Source: Halichondria panicea
Lineage: Eukaryota; Porifera; Demospongiae; Suberitida; Halichondriidae
Assembly (NCBI RefSeq): GCF_963675165.1
Contig: NC_087380.1
Coordinates: forward strand, 7,512,517-7,576,516
Direction of reading: 5' to 3'
Length of the DNA: 64,000 nt
The position numbers and the translations under genes were made by a program. The notes under the pieces were generated by a model. It was not told the origin of the DNA. It worked only from the letters and a program-made list of their open reading frames with translations, and made no database searches. The stretch's first letter is position 1, and each line of letters begins with the position of its first letter. Shown piece after piece: positions 56,911 to 64,000 of the stretch.

Positions 56911-59900
56911 GATAACGGACAAGTTAAAGGCCTGCTTGTCAGTCTCTCAAGCCCCTCCTACTGTACACGCCCCTCTATCTAGTAGGGGTACTGTGCTCAC
57001 CGCTGTGCATCCCCACATCGTGTCAGGAGGACTGGTAATACGGGTTTGAGCAGTTCCTGTAGCTTCTTGGCCTCCTTGGCGTTATGGCAGAGAGAGTAAC
57101 CGAGGATGACCCTCAACAGCTCCTGTGAAGGGGAGTGTTACTACTAGAGCACTTATTGCCAATCTGCAGTTATTAGTACGTGTAAGTTACAAACTGAAAC
57201 ATTTGCATACTTCTTATCAACAGTACAGGTATCAATGCGTATATAACTGTGTGTATGTACACCCTATAGCTATCAGCTAAAGTAAGACCACTAGGATTAT
57301 ACTGCACGACCACACCCTCTCACCAGAGCGGCCAGGAACACCTTGAGGACGACATCATGACAAGAGTATGCCACTACGGCCATGCACACCTCCTGCACAC
57401 CACGGGCCCTCTCACCCTCCCCCCCCTGGTCATGCCTGGACTGGTACTTGGCTGTCACCGAGGGGAGGAGATACGAGATGGAATCACGAGTTATGAGTGT
57501 CAAGGCAGCCTCTCGATGCGTCCAGTCAGAGGAGAACAGATCCTCGGCAGCTCCACCCCCAAACATCTGTGTGTGTGTGTGTGGGGTAGGGGGCGTGTAA
57601 GAGAATGCATACTACTACATGTATGAAACAAAGGCTCTAAAAAGATGAAACAACTAATTTAACTACTATTTGTAATCATAATATCAACTTACTGCCTTCA
57701 TTTTATCGTGCAGTGCTTGTTTCTCATCACTCAATAGCATGTGACTTGGGGAGCCTAATTTACTCATCTCGGCAGTGGTTGCCAGGGGTGATGTAATGGA
57801 GGGTGGTCTACTGTAGTCCCAGGGAGCACGACAGACGGGGCAATACACGTCCTCACTCTTCTGTCTCTGTTCTCCAGCCCCTGAGTGTAGAGTACCATCA
57901 ATTATACATGTACGATCTTTGAGAGTACCAGAGTTGGCTCTGTAACTAGAGTTCTGGTGGTCCAATTTAACGATTTTATGATTTTATGAAAGTTTAAAAG
58001 GGGTTCTTTCAGATGGTATGCTCAAATTTCTAATTTGGTAAAGACCATAATTTTTCATTTTCGGGAAAATACTGTATGTATAGTCATGGTATTTTGAAAA
58101 ACAGCAAAAAAATAGATTTAATAGATTATCTGAAAGGCCTTTCTCTAAGCTTTCAGAAAATCATAAAATTAACGTTATTGGACCAACGGAACTAAAATTA
58201 TGGCCGTTCAAAGATTGACGCTTTAATGCTGGGTACGGGTATAACCATTACGTACATGTATTGGTACACACTCACAGACATCCATACAGTGCTGATGCAG
58301 CTGGTTATGACAGCCTGAGCACACTAGAAGATCCTCTCCCTCGTCCAACTCATTGAGGCATATCGGACACACCTCCTCCTCCTCACTCTTGTCACTCCCC
58401 ACACTGTCACTCCTCACACCCTCACACTTGACAGGGGCCTCAACAGCAACAGAAGGAGCCTCTGATACGATTAAAAGTTGGAGGAGTCAAAAAATCAACA
58501 ATACATTAAGGTAGTTATATATACCCACAATTTCCCACTCTTCCTCCACTCTCCCTCCACTCTCCCTCCACTCTCCCTCCACTCTCCCTCCACTCTCCCC
58601 CTCCACTCTCCCTCCACTCTTCCTCCACTCTCCCGGCCCCAATTCCCTTTCCTTTCTTACCACACACTGTGAAATACCTTTATCATTTTCTCTTTCTTTA
58701 GTGCTCTCCACGACAGAAGATTCTCCACTCCCAGTGTCAGTGGTAGGGGGCGTGTTGCTGCCATCGACAACAGAGAGGCCTCTCTCCAACACCTTCATAG
58801 CTGACTTACGAGGAGTGTTTCGTTGAGATACGCGAGTTTGGAAGTCTTTAATCAGTTGTTCAGCCTGAGGGGGGAGGTTCACATTACAGCCCAAGAACTA
58901 AATAGATATTTAGATGAAGCTATAATAATAATAGAAGTTACTGTACAATTATGATAATCAGGATGTTAGGATGTTACATGACTCCAGACAATGTTGCATG
59001 CATGTACATGTACTGGCCGGCATTGAGTGTTGTTAGAACATGACATTCCATTCACAATGAGTGTACAGCTTCCATGAGGACTGGCAGTACACATACACAA
59101 ACAAACTCTATGCATTGTTAGTGTTAAGTGAATACACATGCCCAAACAGAGCAAATATGGATCATTAGTTGTGTGTGTGTGTGGGGTGGGCTGACCTCAT
59201 AGTTGTGTGTGTGTGTGGGGGGGGTGGGCTGACCTCATAGTTGTGTGTGTGTGTGTGTGTGGTGGGCTGACCTCATAGTTTAACAACTGTTTTCTCCAGA
59301 GGATTGGGTCGCTTTGAGACAGCTTGAACACTCGTAACATAACAAACAGAATATGTACGCAGTGAGACTTGTTACAGCTGCAGCTCTATGTGTGTGTGTG
59401 TGGGTGGGTGTGGAGGTGCGTGTGTGGTAGTGTGTGTGTGGGTGTGGAGGTGCGTGTGTGTGTGGGTGGTAGTGTGTGTGTGTGTGTGGAGGTGCGTGTC
59501 ACTGTACACACAATTGAAGAATTAACATGAAACCAGGACACCTTTTTAACCACTGGTCTCCTAATAGACACTGTAACATACTCACTTGTGGTCCAATCGT
59601 CACATGGAAACGACTGTCAGGGGAGTCCCCTCCAATTAAAAACCTATTAGGACCACTCTTCCTCAGGAAATACAGTCGAGCTTTAATCGCCCTGTCCACT
59701 AGTTTCTGTCTGGCAGGGTCCAGCTGATGGGGGTGGGGCATCGATTGGGAATGCAGCATACTAGGCCTCTTATTAGAAGTGAGCTTGACTTGCTGTGCAG
59801 GGGACGTATCTCCGCCCCCCTTAGGGGGTATGGAGGGAAGGAGCTGGGTGTGACGTGGTAGTGGGGCGTTGAGTGGGTACGAGGGACTGTTCCTACTCCT

Positions 59901-60249
59901 ACGAGGTAGGTCACGGGGGAGCGTGCTACTCTGACCAACTTCCTGCACCATCTGAAGGTAATAAAAAAACATTTTTTTAAATTAATTAAATAATAATAAT
60001 TGATTACCTTATTTTGGGGTACTCTAATATGTAACGGTTGCTGGAGGACACGTTTCCCTGGTGGGTGTGGCTTGGAGATGGCCGTATTGTCCTCGGCTGA
60101 TACTGATGGAACAAGTCGATTCCTATATAAAAGTACACAATTTTCATGAAAATGCGTCCAATACTTTTATTGTACCTTCCAGTTGAACGAGCTCCATCTT
60201 GCTTAGTAATTTTGGGCTTTTGTGGACTTGTTCTCCCTGACCCCTCCAT
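52709..60249 (-). CDS. MAP3K1: MAP kinase kinase kinase 1 (MEKK1) with SWIM, RING and kinase domains
   Basis: Sixteen exons from 60249 to 52709 sum to 1355 residues (human 1512). Order: basic/Pro-rich N-terminus; SWIM zinc finger ([20 protein letters not shown], then [10 protein letters not shown], the CxC and CxH ligands); RING finger ([28 protein letters not shown]) giving E3 ligase activity; a TOG/armadillo-like region ([20 protein letters not shown]); a long Ser-rich linker in the 1.3-kb exon 56758-55448; and the STE11-type kinase domain with [35 protein letters not shown] and APEVVRG. All catalytic residues are present. MEKK1 drives JNK/ERK signalling and ubiquitinates its targets. Exons: 60249-60176, 60122-60008, 59951-59586, 59385-59272, 58864-58661, 58461-58276, 57890-57693, 57566-57324, 57122-57001, 56758-55448, 55066-54841, 54615-54466, 54310-54148, 53854-53723, 53602-53301, 52870-52709. 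Confidence 0.96.
53105..53230. mobile_element. Second copy of the ACAGT-ended MITE-like element
   Basis: In the last MAP3K1 intron. ACAGTGGTC, then AACTAAGTTTAGTCATTGTA CAGAAGTGGCC and TTGGGACCTGAATGCCTGGC parallel the element at 4077-4213. Ends are decayed. Confidence 0.5.
53876..54135. repeat. Intronic palindrome, second subfamily (MAP3K1 intron)
   Basis: GAGTTCTGATGGTCCAAATTC, TTTTATGATTTTCTGAAAGC, centre around GGGCCATAATTTCGGG, then CTCTAAGCTTTCAGAAATTC and GGAACTAAAGTTA. Confidence 0.8.
54311..54405. repeat. GT microsatellite at MAP3K1 kinase exon acceptor
   Basis: On the minus strand the CA run ends CACACAG directly before the exon 54310-54148. Confidence 0.92.
56759..56910. repeat. 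Compound GT microsatellite at acceptor of the large MAP3K1 exon
   Basis: About 150 bases of GT with GGGTGG interruptions, ending CACACACACAG on the minus strand right at the exon 56758-55448. The frame stays open through the repeat, so the exon could be over-extended by a gene finder. Confidence 0.92.
57917..58230. repeat. Intronic palindrome, second subfamily (MAP3K1 intron)
   Basis: GTTGGCTCTGTAACTAGAGT, GATTTTATGATTTTATGAAAG, centre near AATACTGTATGTATAGTCAT, then CTCTAAGCTTTCAGAAAATC and CTAAAATTATGGCCGTTCAA. The closest relative is the CYP4 intron copy. Confidence 0.82.
58548..58636. repeat. CTCCCTCCA microsatellite in MAP3K1 intron
   Basis: About nine units of CTCTCCCTCCA lie just downstream (minus sense) of the exon ending at 58661. 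Confidence 0.9.
59170..59280 (-). repeat. Triplicated exon end plus donor with GT runs (MAP3K1 SWIM exon)
   Basis: Three copies of GGGCTGACCTCATAGTT separated by GT runs of 10 to 20 bases. On the minus strand each copy reads AACTATGAG followed by the donor GTCAGCCC. Confidence 0.9.
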
Positions 60250-60520
60250 TGGGACCGCCCTGAGTTGATGATAGAAGCTCTAGATCTCTTTAATCTTATC
60301 GATTAACAAGTTGACCTCCTCTTGTTTTGGTTTCTTTCTTGTTGTGTAGCCACTCCCCCAATCTAATGATGGGTCGTGGCTAGCTCCAAAAGAAGGAGGG
60401 GCTGTTAATTTGCCAATTTTATAATAGACTGTTTACTTTCAGTTTGCCGTTCCCTGCTGTTGAGTTTCATACATGAACTAAGAGCTTCTCCTAAAGATAC
60501 ATCTCCTCTCTGTGTTCAAC
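60250..60520. promoter_or_regulatory. Divergent promoter MAP3K1 / PH-domain gene
   Basis: 271 bases between start codons, with both 5' UTRs. No TATA box or strong motif recognised. Confidence 0.45.
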
Positions 60521-61483
60521 ATGTCCCTAGGGCGAACAGACGTGAAAATACCGGCAAGCTCGCCCACTGGGGAGCCAGTCAGATACAAAGAAGGCTGGTT
60601 ACATAAAGAAGGTGGTGGAGCACGTACCAAGTGGCAGTCAAGATGGTTCAAGCTTCAAGACAAGACTCTCTCCTATTACCAGAAGAAGGAAGATCACAGT
60701 GCTAGTGGTTGTATCAATTTGGACGAGGTCAAGGACATCAGTGTTGTCGGGGATCATTCTGGAAGACATCATTGTTTTAGTATGGTCACAACGAAATCTG
60801 GTAGCAAGAAAGTGTACTATCTCTCAGCCGAATCTGACGTGATGGTAACGGAGTGGTCCACTGCACTCCAGACAAACATGAGTACATACGAGCCTCCCAC
60901 CAAGTTTATCAAGTACTGCACGGTGGAGGTGTTTCTCTCGCAAGGCATTCGCATAATGGGGGACGTCCACTACAACATCCTGACGCAGATATCACATCGA
61001 ATGGCTGCAGACAAGAAGAAGCGAGACAATTTTGGATGGTACTGCGATCGTCAGATAACATTAGCAGCTGTCTTGAATCTGTTTGCCGAATACAGTTGGA
61101 TACCTGAGAGAATTTACCGCAGTACAGCTATATCAGGAACTGATGCTAACTTAATCCTGCCTGTGGTTCGAGTCATCTTCTCCAAGTCCCCCCCGGCCGC
61201 GCCAGTTGAAGACGCTCCTCGTAGTAAGAAAAACTTGAAAGCGCTGTTTGGGAAGTTTTCCCCTCATGGATCTCCTAATCTCAATGCTCGACCGGAATCG
61301 TCGGGAAAATTGGAGGGATCTGGTCGATTTGGAGACACTGTGTCTATTAGCACACAGAAAGTTGCGTCCCATCCAACCATAACACCAGGGACTGAGATGA
61401 TCGAAGGTGCCGACGACGAACTGATCGCTTTGATGGAGGAATTCAATATTCCACTTTCCCTTCTCCAATTACCAGCCGAGTGA
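60521..61483 (+). CDS. PH-domain protein of unknown function, intronless
   Basis: Single-exon frame of 320 residues from the ATG at 60521 (MSLGRTDVKIPASS). Residues about 20-120 form a pleckstrin homology domain: YKEGWLHKEGGGARTKWQSRWFKL with the basic beta1-beta2 loop, LSYYQKKEDHSASGCINLDEV, and the closing helix WSTALQTNM with its invariant Trp. This predicts phosphoinositide or membrane binding. The middle (about 130-225: VEVFLSQGIRIMGDVHYNIL, FGWYCDRQITLAAVLNLFAEY) looks like an ordered alpha/beta domain I do not recognise. The tail is Ser/Pro-rich and ends in an acidic amphipathic helix (DDELIALMEEFNIPLSLLQL). No catalytic motif is visible. Lack of introns among intron-rich neighbours may reflect retroposition, but the gene shows no poly(A) scar that I can see. 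Confidence 0.82.
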   Translation: MSLGRTDVKIPASSPTGEPVRYKEGWLHKEGGGARTKWQSRWFKLQDKTLSYYQKKEDHSASGCINLDEVKDISVVGDHSGRHHCFSMVTTKSGSKKVYYLSAESDVMVTEWSTALQTNMSTYEPPTKFIKYCTVEVFLSQGIRIMGDVHYNILTQISHRMAADKKKRDNFGWYCDRQITLAAVLNLFAEYSWIPERIYRSTAISGTDANLILPVVRVIFSKSPPAAPVEDAPRSKKNLKALFGKFSPHGSPNLNARPESSGKLEGSGRFGDTVSISTQKVASHPTITPGTEMIEGADDELIALMEEFNIPLSLLQLPAE

Positions 61484-61879
61484 CACTGCAGGACGTAGTG
61501 TATTCACGACTGTGTGTTATCAATATGACTGTGTGTATACATGATACTGCATAATTATAATATAATAGCTGTTTTGTTTATCAAGATTTTACTTTCTGTT
61601 TTTATACTCAAGTGAACAACTAATGTGTTTACCATGTTACTGAACATCAACAGAACCTATTATTATAGCTGCACCCTACATTTCAAGACAACACTTATGC
61701 TTTGGCCGGCTGGCAGGTAGCCAAATCTAACAGGAAGCAATTTACAACACCAGGATATGACATCAGACTTCACTTCCGGGGACATTAATTAACCACGCCC
61801 TCTCGAACATGCTATTAATTATACCGGATATGACACACATTCCCGGGAAATTTAAAATTCAATTTTTAAATAATCGATC
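61484..61879. other. Spacer between PH-domain gene and PIF1
   Basis: About 400 AT-rich bases. A palindrome TTCCCGGGAA lies at about 61840-61849, 30 bases before the PIF1 ATG. Possible promoter element, no further gene seen. Confidence 0.45.
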
Positions 61880-63821
61880 ATGGAGGAGTTAGAACTAGCA
61901 AACGGACTCAAGTGTAGCTGCCTGATAGAGTACGTTAGCGGCACTGGACAAGTTGTGAGGAAGCAGTCATACAAGACAGCACGGCTGGACCTGGGAAGGA
62001 ACGAAGTGGAAGATGTTGTGCTATTAGTGACACACCCTGGGGGCAAACTAGGCCCATACACGCTCAGAGAACACTCCATACACAAGCGCTTCGTGAAAGA
62101 TGGGAAGGCTACAATCAGACTCATCACACAGAAGATGCATCTACTCATTTCCAACTGCCCATCAGACCAACTGAGATTGTTCATACATTGTATGACAATT
62201 AAATTAGCGGCCATGGGGAAAAGTCAAGGTTCTCACCGACGAATGCTTGGCGACGTTTCCGTTCAGTTTGACGAAATCAGCCCTCTAAACGAAAAGGATT
62301 TGGAGCTAGCACGAAAAAATACAGGCAGGGAGGCAAACTGCGTGACCCCCAGACAGAAAGCAACTTCATCGAAGATCAGTGGAAAAGAAAATCTCACCAC
62401 ACCGCGACGAATTGATAAGTGCCCACAGAAAGGCATCAAAAGAAAACTATCAGAAATGAACACAGCGAGAGAAGAGGATCTGAAATCGGCCCCCTCAAAA
62501 CGACCTGTCATGTTAAAACCCCTCGGGCTTCCATTATCAAAAGAGCAGACGCAAGTTTTACAAGCTGTACGGAACGGCGAAAGTGTTTTCTTCACGGGCA
62601 GTGCTGGAACTGGGAAGTCATACCTGCTCAAGAAAATCATCAGCTCCATGCCACCTGACTCCACCTTCTGTACGGCCAGTACTGGAGCAGCTGCCTCGTT
62701 AGTGGGAGGGTCCACACTTCACGCCTTTGCAGGTATTGGTATCGGAACTGGATCCATTGAACAGTGTTTGCGATTGGCATCGAGGGAATTCCCCTCTTCC
62801 AACTGGAGGAGATGTCAGTGTCTGATAATTGACGAGATTTCGATGATTGATGGAGACTTCTTTGACAAGCTGGAGGTGGTGGCTCGGACCCTGAGGAGAT
62901 CAAAGAAACCGTTTGGAGGGATCCAATTGGTCATCTGTGGGGACTTCCTTCAACTGCCCCCTGTTGCTAAGGACGGAGAGGAGAAGAGCTTCTGTTTCCA
63001 GGTATCCTAATTAACTATTGTACGACGTACCTCACAACATTAATTGGTTGTATACGTGTTTGCTACAATTCTCACCATTGCGTACACATTATATAAAAGA
63101 TAATTAATTGTATATCTCTCACGGTAATTTACGGCAAATTGATGGATAGTTATGATAGCTGTCATCATCCCCCTCAGGCCAACAGTTGGAGCACTTGTAT
63201 CACGCGCTCTATCGAGCTCACGGAAATATATCGACAGAATGACAAACAATTTATTGCCGTACTACAAAACATTCGGATTGGTCGCTGTCCACCGGCCGTT
63301 GCCGAGCTCCTCAGGTCTACGGCAACCAATCAGATTGAGCGCGGAGGTATACGAGCAACGCAGCTGTACACGCACACAGAAGATGTTGAGAGTAAAAATG
63401 TTCGAGCTTTGGAAAGTTTAAGAGAAGAGTCGAAAACGTTCAGTGCAGTGGATAGTGACCCTCAGCTGAGCAAAATGGTAGACAACCTTTGCACTGCGGG
63501 TAGTCTAATCGAACTCAAAGTGGGAGCACAGGTAGTAACAAGTTTTAATTACTCTCCTACAAAAATTACATGGTTTTAATTAATTACCTCGATCCTGCAA
63601 CATTGCTTCTTAATTTTGTTAATTAATTGGTTCAATAGTTCGCTGGCTTTGATTGTTGGGTGTTCATTTTAGGCATTTTTTGGTGCTTAGATTTTAATTG
63701 GTACACATGTATATATGACTGCATTCGTTTCTTCAGGTGATGCTGACTAAGAACATTGATGTACTGCGTGGACTGGTGAATGGGGCAAGGGGCGTGGTCA
63801 AGGAGTTTGAGGCAACTAAAG
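61880..63821 (+). CDS. PIF1: PIF1 5'-3' DNA helicase (partial at right edge)
   Basis: Exons 61880-63001, 63178-63531 and 63737-63821 are visible and splice in phase; the last ends in a GT donor, so the gene runs off the window. PIF1 is a superfamily 1B helicase that unwinds G-quadruplexes and acts at telomeres, stalled forks and mitochondrial DNA. The N-terminal about 120 residues match the animal PINT domain (LDLGRNEVEDVVLLV, LLISNCPSDQLRLFI). Then a basic linker; motif I GSAGTGKSYLL (Walker A); motif Ia ASTGAAASLVGGSTLHAFAGIG; motif II IIDEISMID; motif III GGIQLVICGDFLQLPPV; then TEIYRQND and VGAQVMLTKN. C-terminal helicase motifs are beyond the window. The start ATG at 61880 matches the length of the vertebrate N-terminus. 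Confidence 0.96.
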
Positions 63822-64000
63822 GTACCTACCCTTATACCCTATCAAATATTTTGTCCGTAATAATTATAATTATTGACGTCCTGGATAGTATTTCCCTCCT
63901 ATATAAAACTTGAGGATCTTAGTTTACATTCCATGGTAGTTGTGTATACTAGACCATAATTCCTTTATCTGACTAGACTAACTGAATTGATTTGAATTAG

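Noticed and set aside
60512-60520. Start of the PH gene three codons upstream
   Set aside because: The upstream codon is GTG, unlikely to initiate in an animal nuclear gene; the ATG at 60521 is used.

Overview
This window looks like a gene-dense animal nuclear genome, most likely a sponge (demosponge-like). That placement is an inference. It rests on animal-specific multidomain genes (an Ig/FN3 receptor tyrosine phosphatase, an ADAMTS-type protease with a PLAC-like tail, a SWIM-RING MAP3K1 kinase), short GT-AG introns, about 16 genes in 64 kb, and abundant CA/GT microsatellites and small inverted repeats. I see no prokaryotic, viral or toxin genes, no rRNA and no CRISPR array.

Layout, left to right (strand): HOOK-family N-terminus (-, runs off the left edge); RPS28 (+); ATG10 (+); NIPSNAP (-); MED31 (+); ATP5F1D (-); CENPC (+); an NDUFA11-like complex I subunit (+); a secreted ADAMTS-like metalloprotease with nine thrombospondin repeats (+); EXOSC10/Rrp6 (-); a CYP4-like cytochrome P450 (+); a TPR protein resembling the RPL4 assembly chaperone Acl4 (-); a 15-kb receptor protein tyrosine phosphatase with about twelve Ig and three FN3 modules, one catalytic and one dead phosphatase domain (-); MAP3K1/MEKK1 (-); an intronless PH-domain protein of unknown function (+); and PIF1 helicase (+, runs off the right edge). 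For nearly every gene I rebuilt the exons from GT-AG borders, and the exon lengths sum to open reading frames divisible by three.

The genes do not form one pathway. They are mostly housekeeping loci: translation and ribosome assembly, transcription, autophagy, mitochondria, kinetochore, RNA decay and DNA maintenance. Three large extracellular or signalling genes are interspersed. Five pairs are divergent with only about 100 to 270 bases between start codons, so shared promoters are likely. Three pairs are convergent with about 200 to 410 bases between stop codons.

The most unusual content is structural. (1) A family of roughly 300-base imperfect palindromes sits inside introns of most of the longer genes here and shares arms built on the words TTTTATGATTTTCTGAAAGC and GTTATGGC. 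(2) CA/GT microsatellites repeatedly form the 3' splice-site tract directly against the exon. (3) Several minisatellites have amplified a splice site together with exon sequence: 13 copies of an acceptor in the receptor phosphatase, a duplicated donor in its catalytic exon, and a triplicated donor in MAP3K1. (4) Near-identical tandem Ig exons in the phosphatase are mosaics whose breakpoints lie inside the exon. At least three other small inverted-repeat (MITE-like) families are also present.
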